Under the pieces are notes generated by a model. That model saw only the letters and a list, made by a program, of their open reading frames with translations, made no database searches and was not told where the DNA came from. From a virus: DNA of 20,576 nt. Position numbers and translations under genes: made by a program. Location: IMG/VR virus record IMGVR_UViG_3300035703_000462, positions 1 to 20,576 of that record; one strand, written 5' to 3'. This document shows, one piece after another, positions 12,656 to 18,898 of the stretch; positions within the stretch are counted from its first letter, which is position 1; every line of letters begins with the position of its first letter.

Positions 12656-13312
12656 ATGAGTAGCATCTTCGATGTCCGTCGCGAGAACCTGCTATCGCTG
12701 ATCCGTGACTCGTACCAAAACAACCGGGCAGAGTTCTCGCGAAACACCGGGAAGAATCCGAACCTGATCAACCTTGTACTAACCAATAACCCAGAGTACC
12801 GGCGAAACATAGGTGAGAAGCTTGCTCGGGATATCGAGAAGCGTTGCGGTATTGCCGAGGGCTGGCTGGATTCGCCCCGCGGGATGGGTGTTCGGCGGGT
12901 TACAAAGATCCCCATCCTGACCGACGCAGGGGACGTCCCTGACCACGCCCCACTAGAGAGCGACTATCACGTGACCCTGCCAGTCGACGACCCTACGCTG
13001 GCTCTGCGCTCGACCGGGACGGGCAACCTCGTCATCGTTATTGCGCAGGAATCCTGCATGGCGCCCGCGTTCCATGTCGGAGACTATGTCTGGGTCGATC
13101 TTGGGGTGAAGAAAATCTCGGGCGACGGCATCTACGTGATCCGCATGTCGGACGGCAGCCTGTTCCGTCGCATTCAACAGCTGCCCACCGGGGAGTTGCG
13201 GGTCAGCACCGACGACCCCGCCTATGCTCCTCAGATCCTTAAAGGCAAGGCTATCTCCAGCCTCCGCATCATCGGCAAGGCAACCGCCTGTAGCCATCGC
13301 ACAGCCCTGTAA
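12656..13312 (+). CDS. CI/LexA-like phage repressor with altered S24 active site
   Basis: This 218-residue protein has an N-terminal DNA-binding domain (about 6-72, with RENLLSLIRDSYQNNRAEFS and ending IEKRCGIAEGWLDSP). A linker with IPILTDAGDV follows, where A91-G92 matches the usual Ala-Gly self-cleavage site. The C-terminal domain is S24-like: QESCMAPAFHVGDYVWVD (131-148) and SLFRRIQQLPTGELRVSTDD (168-187). In autocleaving LexA/CI proteins these blocks read SM and VKR; here the Ser position is C134 (preceded by S133) and the Lys position is R171. ATG at 12656 has GAGAGG upstream. It probably binds the AATACC-N4-GGTATT sites in this window and maintains lysogeny. RecA-stimulated cleavage may be lost or altered. 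A perfect terminator follows the gene. Confidence 0.85.
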   Translation: MSSIFDVRRENLLSLIRDSYQNNRAEFSRNTGKNPNLINLVLTNNPEYRRNIGEKLARDIEKRCGIAEGWLDSPRGMGVRRVTKIPILTDAGDVPDHAPLESDYHVTLPVDDPTLALRSTGTGNLVIVIAQESCMAPAFHVGDYVWVDLGVKKISGDGIYVIRMSDGSLFRRIQQLPTGELRVSTDDPAYAPQILKGKAISSLRIIGKATACSHRTAL

Positions 13313-13330
13313 GGGCGACTAGTCCATTTC

Positions 13331-13360
13331 GAACGACCAAAATCGGTCGTTCATTCTTTT
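13331..13360 (+). terminator. Intrinsic terminator after the repressor gene
   Basis: GAACGACC (13331-13338) pairs with GGTCGTTC (13345-13352) over the loop AAAATC, followed by ATTCTTTT. It lies 19 bases after the cI stop and isolates cI from the early promoter that follows. Confidence 0.88.
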
Positions 13361-13371
13361 TGCGTTTAGTT

Positions 13372-13387
13372 AATACCGTTTGGTATT
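13372..13387. promoter_or_regulatory. Repressor operator AATACCGTTTGGTATT
   Basis: This 16-mer is identical to the site at 12470 and, reversed, to the one at 1071. Its last two bases begin the -35 of the rightward early promoter. Confidence 0.82.
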
Positions 13388-13414
13388 GACAATAGGATTC
13401 TGCGCCCATAGAGT
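13386..13414 (+). promoter_or_regulatory. Rightward early promoter (recombination operon)
   Basis: A consensus -35 TTGACA (13386-13391), a 17-base spacer and -10 TAGAGT (13409-13414). With the operator overlapping the -35, repressor would exclude polymerase. It drives the genes from 13537 to 17628; the roughly 115-nt leader has no other clear element. Confidence 0.72.
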
Positions 13415-13536
13415 CCGTCTCCATGGAACGCGACGACGACGGACTGCAAGCGTGGCACTACCACGAAGAACTTCTTCAGCAGCAGTACGAGCTCTCGCAC
13501 CCCACCCCGGTTTTTCAACGTAGACAGGAGACGAAG

Positions 13537-14139
13537 ATGGGTTTAGTGGCAAAGGATTCTGGCGGAGACCGCAAGTTCGAGAACGCCCCCTCTGGCGCGC
13601 ATGCGGCGCGCTGCTTCCGTGTCATCGATCTCGGCACCCAGACCTTTCAGGTCGTGGGGGAGACGAAGCAGGCGCACCAGTGCCTGATCACGTGGGAGCT
13701 CGGCAAGACGATGGAGGACGGCAAGCCGTTCACCATCAGTGAGAAGTACACCGTGTCGCTACATGAGAAGGCAAAGCTGCGCAGCGTTCTTGAGAGCTGG
13801 CGCGGTCGCAAGTTCACTGATGCTGAGCGCAAGGGCTTCGATCTGAAGAACCTGCTCGGCAAGGTTTGCTTCTTGAACATCGTTCACTCGCAGCGTGGCG
13901 ATAAGACGTACGCCAACGTGGCAAGCGTCATGCCGGTGCCGGAAGGTATGCCCTCCCCAGCTCCTGTAAACGAGACGCTGTACTACGCAATCTCTGAGCA
14001 TCACCCAGAGCTGTTCGAGCGGGTGCCTAAGTACTACCGCGAGATGATCGCGAAGTCTCCCGAGTACCAGATGATGGACCTCGACAACGAGGCGGCTTCG
14101 CGCGGCAATGAGGACCCTAACGATGACATCCCATTCTGA
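13537..14139 (+). CDS. Phage ssDNA-binding-type protein with SSB-like C-terminal tip
   Basis: I chose ATG 13537 because AGGAGACGAAG precedes it; an in-frame ATG at 13423 would add 38 residues (LQAWHYHEELLQQQYELS) without a good ribosome site. The 200-residue product has the conserved phage blocks GAHAARCFRVIDLGTQTFQV, LHEKAKLRSVLESWRGRKFT and GFDLKNLLGKVCFLNIVHSQ. I know these from replication/recombination operons, where the protein is usually unannotated. It ends in acidic NEDPNDDIPF, the same DIPF tip that bacterial SSB uses to recruit repair and replication partners. An OB-fold ssDNA-binding function is therefore likely. It is the first gene of the operon with two nucleases downstream. 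Confidence 0.75.
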   Translation: MGLVAKDSGGDRKFENAPSGAHAARCFRVIDLGTQTFQVVGETKQAHQCLITWELGKTMEDGKPFTISEKYTVSLHEKAKLRSVLESWRGRKFTDAERKGFDLKNLLGKVCFLNIVHSQRGDKTYANVASVMPVPEGMPSPAPVNETLYYAISEHHPELFERVPKYYREMIAKSPEYQMMDLDNEAASRGNEDPNDDIPF

Positions 14140-14590
14140 AGTGCGGGCGCAAGAGTCAATCAAGGCGAAGGTGCTTTCGGCGATCAATACGCTTAGCGCA
14201 CCGTTTGACGCAAGCGTGATTGCTAGCTTGGCGAAGATCACGCCGAGTCAGGTAAGTCACTACCTCACCACGATGTACCAGCAAAAAAAGCTGCGCCGTG
14301 CCCGGGACGTCGGTGCACTGAAACGCCTGAAATTCTTGTACGCCAAGCCAGAGTGGGATCTTCCGGGGTACGACCTGATCGATCGTCGCAAGGCTCCGGC
14401 TTACAAGCGCAAGCGGATGAATGCGTATCGCTCGACTGAGTCTGTGGCGCAGCCAACGCGAGTGCTCCACGCTGCGCCACAGCTGTCGATTCGGCTGGCA
14501 AGTAAAGATCTCAGTCTATCGATTAGCGAAGCGAGAGCTTTGCACGACGAACTCGGGAAGCTCTTCGGTGACTTGGCGCGTCCGAGTTAG
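14123..14590 (+). CDS. Winged-helix/HTH protein (155 aa)
   Basis: ATG at 14123 overlaps the SSB-like gene by 17 nt; GAGG lies nine bases upstream. Residues about 13-55 form a helix-turn-helix of the MarR/winged type: LSAINTLSAPFDASVIASLA, then ITPSQVSHYLTTMYQQKKLR. A basic linker follows (RRKAPAYKRKRMNAYR), and a C-terminal helix with LSLSISEARALHDELGKLFG. It probably binds DNA as a regulator or replication accessory. No closer family is evident. Confidence 0.72.
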   Translation: MTSHSEVRAQESIKAKVLSAINTLSAPFDASVIASLAKITPSQVSHYLTTMYQQKKLRRARDVGALKRLKFLYAKPEWDLPGYDLIDRRKAPAYKRKRMNAYRSTESVAQPTRVLHAAPQLSIRLASKDLSLSISEARALHDELGKLFGDLARPS

Positions 14591-15107
14591 CGACGAAGAT
14601 CTCGCAAGGTTGCACGAAGTGACCACGAAGCGTTGCGAGACCAAGTCGAAGCATGCAGTCGCTACTCAAAAGTACGACCGCCGGCGAACCGACTGGGAGA
14701 TTTGCTACTTCGGGTTCATGGGGGAAGTCGGCGTCGCTCGCGCACTGTGCATCGAGCCCAACTGGTCGGTGCTCATTGGCGGCGATAGCGGCGCTGACAT
14801 TTCCTTCGGCGAGAACATGCTGCAGGTGAAGACGCCGCTGACGAAGCAGACCCAAGACTGGCTCTACTTCAACGACGAAGAGCGCTTCTCTGCAGAGTAC
14901 GGCGTCCTGTGCAACATCGACGAGTACGAGACGTCGGTTCTGATTCGAGGCGCTGTGCTCAAGGAAGACTTCCTGAGCCTGAGCGTAACGAAGAACTTCG
15001 GCTATGGCGAACGGATCGCGGTTCATGCGAGCCAGATGGCTCCGATGGATGACTTGATATCCGCATTGCAAGCCGTAAAGCAACAGACAGTAGGTGAACG
15101 ATGCTAA
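14568..15107 (+). CDS. Putative PD-(D/E)XK nuclease (179 aa)
   Basis: GTG at 14568 has GGGAAG upstream and overlaps the previous gene by 23 nt; the frame is open further upstream, but that part is a shadow of the HTH gene. The motif order GFMGEVGVARAL (49-60, E53), GGDSGADISF (71-80, D77) and MLQVKT (84-89, K88) fits a PD-(D/E)XK-type nuclease fold with Q in place of the usual acidic residue before K. DWLYFNDEERFSAEYGVLCN follows as a beta-rich core. It lies between the HTH protein and a RecB-like exonuclease, consistent with recombination. Catalytic activity is inferred from the motif only. Confidence 0.65.
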   Translation: MTWRVRVSDEDLARLHEVTTKRCETKSKHAVATQKYDRRRTDWEICYFGFMGEVGVARALCIEPNWSVLIGGDSGADISFGENMLQVKTPLTKQTQDWLYFNDEERFSAEYGVLCNIDEYETSVLIRGAVLKEDFLSLSVTKNFGYGERIAVHASQMAPMDDLISALQAVKQQTVGERC

Positions 15108-15934
15108 CCAATAAACTTAACTTGCCGAGCGCTGTGGTGACAGCTGTTCAGAACGATCCGTACAGCCGCGGCAAGAGTGACATCAGCGTGACCCAGCTGA
15201 TCACCCCGCCATACCAGCGCAAGCTGCGACAGACTGTTGAGTCTGTCGAAGACGTGGCTGACAAACTGTTCGCTCTGTACGGACAGATTGGGCACGGCAT
15301 TCTCGAACGCGCCGGCTTGAAGAACGGATCGGATGTAGAGAACAGACTGTTCTCCGAGGTGAGCGGGTGGACAGTGTCCGGACAGTACGACCTGATCGAA
15401 GACGGCGTACTCATGGACTACAAGTTCACGACCTTCTGGTCAGTGAAGGGCGACGAGCCAAAGCCTGAGTGGGTGCAGCAGCTGAATTTGCTGCGTGTGC
15501 TAGCAATACGGAATGGTATTGAAGTACGCGCATTGCGAATCATTGCCCTGCTGCGCGACCACCAGAAGTCAGCCGCCGAGCGTGACCCTGAGTACCCGCA
15601 GTTCCCGATCGTGCCGGTCGACATCCCGATGTGGGATCTCGACAAGGCAGAAGCGTTCATGTTGGAGCGCGTAAAGCTGCACCAGCAGGAAACCCCGGAG
15701 CCGTGCAGTGACGAGGATCGATGGTTACAGCCTGCCGTGTTTGCGCTGAAGAAGAACGGCGTGAAGAAGGCGGTGAAGCTGTTCAACAGTTTGCAGGACG
15801 CAGAAGCCGCAATGCCAGACGGCAAGGGCTACTTCGTTGAGCACAGACCGGGCGAGTACCGGCGCTGCGCGAGCTACTGCAACGTCAGTCACGGGTGCCC
15901 GGTATGGCAGAAGACACAAGAGACGCCGTTCTAA
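15101..15934 (+). CDS. RecB/Cas4-like PD-(D/E)XK exonuclease
   Basis: This 277-residue protein has the RecB-family nuclease pattern: GQIGHGILERAG with H65, SGQYDLIEDG with D97, and LMDYKFTTFW with D106 and K108. A C-terminal cysteine cluster, RRCASYCNVSHGC (C256, C260, C266), together with an upstream PEPCSDEDRW, could bind iron-sulfur or zinc as in AddB/Cas4. With the SSB-like protein it forms a phage recombination set, probably processing DNA ends. ATG at 15101 overlaps the previous stop by seven bases and has TAGGTGAACG upstream. It contains an operator-like palindrome at 15505. Confidence 0.82.
   Translation: MLTNKLNLPSAVVTAVQNDPYSRGKSDISVTQLITPPYQRKLRQTVESVEDVADKLFALYGQIGHGILERAGLKNGSDVENRLFSEVSGWTVSGQYDLIEDGVLMDYKFTTFWSVKGDEPKPEWVQQLNLLRVLAIRNGIEVRALRIIALLRDHQKSAAERDPEYPQFPIVPVDIPMWDLDKAEAFMLERVKLHQQETPEPCSDEDRWLQPAVFALKKNGVKKAVKLFNSLQDAEAAMPDGKGYFVEHRPGEYRRCASYCNVSHGCPVWQKTQETPF
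15505..15520. promoter_or_regulatory. Operator-like palindrome inside the exonuclease gene
   Basis: AATACGGAATGGTATT differs from the AATACC-N4-GGTATT consensus at one half-site base. It lies well inside a reading frame with no promoter I can see. It may be a weak roadblock site or chance. Confidence 0.35.
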
Positions 15935-16116
15935 CGGCGCGCGAATGGAGGGCGTGGCATGGCTTCCAGAAAAAAGATCTCAATAGCTGCAAAACGTGCG
16001 GCGTTGAAACCAAGAAAGGCACGGCGAACTGCGGCACCTGCGGCGCGCGGGCGCGCAAAGCGAAGCGATTACAAAGAGCTCAGGGACAACTCGCTGCGCC
16101 AGTTGCTGACCAGTGA
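15904..16116 (+). CDS. Zinc-ribbon protein (70 aa), overlaps next gene out of frame
   Basis: ATG at 15904 lies inside the end of the exonuclease gene, with only a weak ribosome site. The product has a four-cysteine zinc ribbon, SCKTCGVETKKGTANCGTCG (28-47; C29, C32, C43, C46), then a basic tail (ARARKAKRLQ). Over 15990-16060 this frame shows strongly GC-rich third positions, whereas the competing frame uses rare Arg and Lys codons. I take this frame as real there. It stops at 16116. Confidence 0.55.
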   Translation: MAEDTRDAVLTAREWRAWHGFQKKDLNSCKTCGVETKKGTANCGTCGARARKAKRLQRAQGQLAAPVADQ

Positions 16117-16306
16117 TGGTATCGACGAGCTCGTTATCTCCGATCTGCGCTCAATGCGTGACACCTTGGAAGAGGACTATCGGCGTCGTGTTGACGGCAG
16201 CGGCATGGCGATCTTCGAGCAGGACAAGCTCAAAGATTGCCAGCTACTCCTTCGCCACATCGAAGCGATGCGGATCGTGCTCGCCTATTACGGAGTGAAT
16301 GACTGA
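15959..16306 (+). CDS. Conserved phage protein, start uncertain (up to 115 aa)
   Basis: ATG at 15959 has an excellent ribosome site (GGAGGGCGTGGC), but its first 35 residues (basic, Ala/Arg-rich) are read from the same bases as the zinc-ribbon gene in another frame. From about residue 36 the codon use becomes typical, and the C-terminal block MRDTLEEDYRRRVDGSGMAI, then LLLRHIEAMRIVLAYYGVND, looks like a helical phage protein of unknown function. Either the two genes overlap by 158 nt, or the true start is further in (a TTG at 16103 is possible). Its stop, TGA at 16304-16306, precedes two hairpins. Confidence 0.6.
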   Translation: MASRKKISIAAKRAALKPRKARRTAAPAARGRAKRSDYKELRDNSLRQLLTSDGIDELVISDLRSMRDTLEEDYRRRVDGSGMAIFEQDKLKDCQLLLRHIEAMRIVLAYYGVND

Positions 16307-16341
16307 CGTAGTGAACGCACCCGCCCCCGGTGAATCACTAC

Positions 16342-16398
16342 AACCCAATGCGGTTGGGTTCCTAGAGCGGCGCGCCGGACGCCGAACCGCAGTCCGGC
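16342..16398 (+). promoter_or_regulatory. Two tandem hairpins in the leader of the DUF3310 gene
   Basis: AACCCAA (16342-16348) pairs with TTGGGTT (16354-16360), and GCCGGAC (16374-16380) pairs with GTCCGGC (16392-16398). Neither is followed by a T-run. They occupy most of the 112-nt gap between 16306 and the ATG at 16419, the longest gap inside this operon, and may regulate translation or mRNA processing. Confidence 0.45.
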
Positions 16399-16418
16399 AC
16401 TTATTCGGAGGATGATTT

Positions 16419-16817
16419 ATGACCGAGAAGTACGACACGATGATGACCGCCGAAGAAGAGCAGTTCTGGCGCGAGATGAATAAGCCTATTGCGACCTCTC
16501 CGGCGACAGATACGTCCCTGACTAAACAGCTGTTCGAAGACAGCTACACAATCACTGCGAGCCACCGCAACTACAGCCGCCCCTCAGCGCCAGCTCAAAA
16601 ACAAGACGCCGTTAATCCAGATCACTACAAGCGTGGTGGCATCGAGTGCATTGATGGCATTCGCGCTGCTCTGACTCCCGAGGAATTCCGCGGCTACTGC
16701 AAGGGAAGCGCGATGGCGTACCTATGGCGCGATGGAAAGAAGGACGACCCAGTACAGGAAGCCGGCAAGGCGAACTGGTACGTCACGTGGCTGCAAGGCA
16801 AGGACCCGCGCAAATGA
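16419..16817 (+). CDS. DUF3310 protein (phage nucleotide-kinase-like annotation)
   Basis: This 132-residue protein starts at ATG 16419 behind GGAGGATGATTT. An acidic, probably disordered N-terminus (1-60) leads to the DUF3310 signature: DAVNPDHYKRGGIECIDGIR (64-83), then ALTPEEFRGYCKGSAMAYLW. The final part, KANWYVTWLQGKD, matches the family's closing helix. DUF3310 members occur widely in phages and are sometimes called nucleotide kinases on weak grounds; biochemical function is unproven. The TGA overlaps the next ATG. Confidence 0.82.
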   Translation: MTEKYDTMMTAEEEQFWREMNKPIATSPATDTSLTKQLFEDSYTITASHRNYSRPSAPAQKQDAVNPDHYKRGGIECIDGIRAALTPEEFRGYCKGSAMAYLWRDGKKDDPVQEAGKANWYVTWLQGKDPRK

Positions 16818-17020
16818 CTTACGGCAGATACAACCCAAGGATTACGTTCGACCAGTACGTAATGCTGATGAAGCTGAGAGAGGCGACTGAACTTGAGCGC
16901 GGCACTTTCCAGAAGCTGGTGCGCGAGTGGGGAATCCCGCAGTCGACGCTGTCAACAGCTGTTAACCGCGGGATCAAGACGTACGAGTACAAGTTATGGA
17001 AGCAAGGTGTGCAGCAATGA
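16814..17020 (+). CDS. Small HTH-like protein (68 aa)
   Basis: ATG at 16814 overlaps the DUF3310 stop (ATGA). The sequence FQKLVREWGIPQSTLSTAVN, then RGIKTYEYKLWK, has the shape of a helix-turn-helix in a short protein of about 70 residues, a type common in phage early operons. It probably binds DNA. It contains ACAGCTGT at 16955-16962. Confidence 0.68.
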   Translation: MTYGRYNPRITFDQYVMLMKLREATELERGTFQKLVREWGIPQSTLSTAVNRGIKTYEYKLWKQGVQQ

Positions 17021-17241
17021 TTACTTTACGGGACTCCGCGGAGGCAGCACTGCGCTTGCTTGAAAGCTGGGCGCTGACGATCGACGGGGAGTGGGGTGAT
17101 GCTCGCTCGCTGGAAGAGCTTGAGGCAGACGGCGCATTGCCTGTCGAGATACTTCACCTGCGCTTCGCCATCGAGCAGCACGACGAGATGATTGCGGACC
17201 TGATCGAGTACATGAATAGCGAGGGCAAGAATGACCAGTAA
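17017..17241 (+). CDS. Small acidic helical phage protein (74 aa)
   Basis: ATG at 17017 overlaps the previous TGA. The acidic, helical product contains EAALRLLESWALTIDGEWGD and continues RSLEELEADGALPVEILHLR. This is a pattern I know from hypothetical proteins in early operons of several proteobacterial phages. No function is known. Confidence 0.7.
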   Translation: MITLRDSAEAALRLLESWALTIDGEWGDARSLEELEADGALPVEILHLRFAIEQHDEMIADLIEYMNSEGKNDQ

Positions 17242-17383
17242 TTCATGGAAGAAGGTCTTCGCAGCTGTGGTCGCTGTTACTTCGCCGATCTGGGTGATCC
17301 CAGCGCTTCTGTTGTTATTGGCGGTATTTGTCGTGGCAGCCGTGTACGAAGTGACGTGCCGCGCTGTGGGTGTTGTTCGGTGA
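17231..17383 (+). CDS. Small membrane protein (50 aa)
   Basis: ATG at 17231 has GAGGG at five-base spacing, inside the end of the previous gene (11-nt overlap). The product is MTSNSWKKVFAAVVAVTSPI followed by WVIPALLLLLAVFVVAAVYE and a short basic end, predicting one long or two short membrane helices. A longer frame over the same bases starting at 17245 is a shadow; only its end, from 17380, belongs to a real gene. A role in membrane exclusion or host takeover is possible but not shown. Confidence 0.6.
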   Translation: MTSNSWKKVFAAVVAVTSPIWVIPALLLLLAVFVVAAVYEVTCRAVGVVR

Positions 17384-17628
17384 CTGAAGACAAAATGAAA
17401 GTTGTCAGCATCGAGAAGCGCGTGAACTTGGACGCGGTCGATCTGCTGGAAGAGTGGCTGAGGCTCGCGCGGGAAGGCGAGCTCGATAGTGTTGGCTTGG
17501 TAGGCAGGCTGAAAAACGGCGACTACCTGACTGCATCTAGCAGCACGTCAACAGCTGTTTCGGATGCCGCGCTGTACTTTGAGATCGGCATGCGAAAGCT
17601 TGGGTTTGGGTACCGCGGTGAAACATAA
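17380..17628 (+). CDS. Hypothetical protein (82 aa)
   Basis: The start is GTG at 17380 (GTGA overlap) or ATG at 17395 (GAAGA upstream). The product has a beta strand and helix early (KVVSIEKRVNLDAVDLLEEW), a Gly/Asn/Ser/Thr middle (RLKNGDYLTASSSTSTAVSD) and ends GFGYRGET. No family is recognised. It is the last gene before the integrase promoter and carries ACAGCTGT at 17550-17557. Confidence 0.6.
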   Translation: MTEDKMKVVSIEKRVNLDAVDLLEEWLRLAREGELDSVGLVGRLKNGDYLTASSSTSTAVSDAALYFEIGMRKLGFGYRGET

Positions 17629-17642
17629 CACCTGCCCCGGAA

Positions 17643-17671
17643 TTGACATCGAATAAATACCTCATGGTAAT
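17643..17671 (+). promoter_or_regulatory. Integrase promoter with repressor operator
   Basis: A -35 TTGACA (17643-17648), a 17-base spacer and -10 GGTAAT (17666-17671). The palindrome AATACCTCATGGTAAT (17656-17671), one mismatch from the operator consensus, covers the spacer and the -10. Repressor binding would silence int in the lysogen. Confidence 0.6.
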
Positions 17672-17711
17672 CTCGATCCCGGGTACGCAGGCGCCGCTCT
17701 AGGAGTCAGCT

Positions 17712-18779
17712 ATGAGTGTGTACCTAAGAGGGCGTCTGTACTGGATCGAGGTGCGCGATCCGGCGGGTAATCGGATTCGGGAGTCAGCCGGAACCGATGA
17801 CCTGATTAAAGCTCAGGCGTATCACGACATTCGCGTTCAACAGTTGAGGCTTGGTCATACCAAAGCCCCAACGTGGAACGACGCAGTCGCGAGATGGATG
17901 AGCGAGCGCTCTGATAAACGATCGCTGGATCGTGATCGTCAGATGGCAGATTGGTTGGAGAAGTACTGGTCAGACATGACCTTCGGTTCTATCACGGACG
18001 ATGACATTCGCGCCGTGGTAGACAAGAAGCGCCGTGAGACTAGCGCCTCGAATGCGAATCACTATCTGAAGTTCATCAAGGCGTTGTTTAACAGATCGAT
18101 GGAGTGGAAGTGGGTTGCGTCGAACCCGGTGAGGATGAAGCCGTACAAGGTGAACAATCGCCGAGTACGGTTCCTGTCTGAGCAGGAGTACGCAAGGCTC
18201 ATTGGTGAGCTGCCACGTCACTTAGCGGTCATGGCGGAGTTCTCGGTGCTGACCGGTTTGCGGAGGTCCAATGTGACGGGACTGAAGTGGAGCCGGGTGG
18301 ACCTTGAGCGCCGCTTGCTGTGGGTGTCTTCGAGCGACTACAAGTCGGGTCGGGACCACGGCATGCCACTCAGTGACAGGGCGGTCGAGATACTTCGCGG
18401 AGAACAAGGGCAACACCCGTTGTATGTTTTTACCTACAACGGGAAGCCGGTGACTCAGGTCAATACGAAGGCTTGGCGCAAAGCCCTGAACCGGGCAGGC
18501 GTCAGTGACTTCAGGTGGCATGACCTGCGCCACACCTTCGCGAGCTATCACGCCATGAACGGAACCCCACTGCTCACGCTGAAGGCATTAGGAGGCTGGC
18601 AGAGCCTCGATATGGTGAACCGGTATGCTCACCTATCCTCGGAAGGATCGCGTCTGTACGTCGCTAATAGCGCTGTACAGGCATCACCGGGGGTGTGTGT
18701 GGGCGATGTGGGGAATGTGGGTGCGAAACCGGGCGCACCGGGCGACCACCAACCAGCTCAACTGCGCGTAAGTAGTTGA
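17712..18779 (+). CDS. int: Tyrosine-family phage integrase
   Basis: This 355-residue site-specific recombinase has an N-terminal arm-binding and core-binding part (1-155) and a catalytic domain. Its residues are all visible: R184 in TGLRRSNVTGLKW, K211 in SSDYKSG, H270 and R273 in WHDLRHTFAS, W296 in GGWQ, and nucleophile Y305 in NRYAHLS. ATG at 17712 has AGGAGTCAGCT upstream. A low-complexity Gly/Pro C-terminal tail follows Y305 by about 50 residues. It points toward attP, 15 bases beyond its stop, as in most tRNA-targeting phages. It should integrate the phage into a host tRNA-Arg gene and excise it with a directionality factor I cannot identify. Confidence 0.95.
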   Translation: MSVYLRGRLYWIEVRDPAGNRIRESAGTDDLIKAQAYHDIRVQQLRLGHTKAPTWNDAVARWMSERSDKRSLDRDRQMADWLEKYWSDMTFGSITDDDIRAVVDKKRRETSASNANHYLKFIKALFNRSMEWKWVASNPVRMKPYKVNNRRVRFLSEQEYARLIGELPRHLAVMAEFSVLTGLRRSNVTGLKWSRVDLERRLLWVSSSDYKSGRDHGMPLSDRAVEILRGEQGQHPLYVFTYNGKPVTQVNTKAWRKALNRAGVSDFRWHDLRHTFASYHAMNGTPLLTLKALGGWQSLDMVNRYAHLSSEGSRLYVANSAVQASPGVCVGDVGNVGAKPGAPGDHQPAQLRVSS

Positions 18780-18794
18780 ACTGTAAGGGGAAGG

Positions 18795-18840
18795 TGGCGC
18801 GCCCGGCAGGAGTCGAACCTGCGACCTACGGCTTAGAAGT
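18795..18840 (-). other. attP core: 3' half of tRNA-Arg (TCT anticodon)
   Basis: The minus strand from about 18840 to 18795 reads as the 3' part of a tRNA. It has the anticodon loop CTTCTAA, the stem strand GCCGT, a T-arm GCAGGTTCGACTCCTGC, the acceptor strand CGGGCGC, a discriminator G and CCA. No matching 5' half follows, so this is not a complete gene. It is the identity segment that restores the host tRNA after integration. Phage genes lie on both sides, which indicates attP rather than attL or attR. Confidence 0.8.
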
Positions 18841-18898
18841 GCGCTAAATTGTTTTCGTAATCAACAACTTGTGGCGCTTGCGTACCCACGCACTTCTA
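18834..18898. repeat. 10-bp inverted repeat at attP
   Basis: TAGAAGTGCG (18834-18843) and CGCACTTCTA (18889-18898) flank 45 bp. The left copy lies on the anticodon-loop edge of the tRNA identity region; the right copy is at the stop of the metallophosphoesterase gene. They may be core-type or arm-type recombinase sites. Confidence 0.6.

Noticed and set aside
18795-18898. A complete tRNA-Arg gene
   Set aside because: Only the 3' half is present. Sequence 5' of the anticodon loop on the minus strand cannot pair to form the anticodon, D or acceptor stems.
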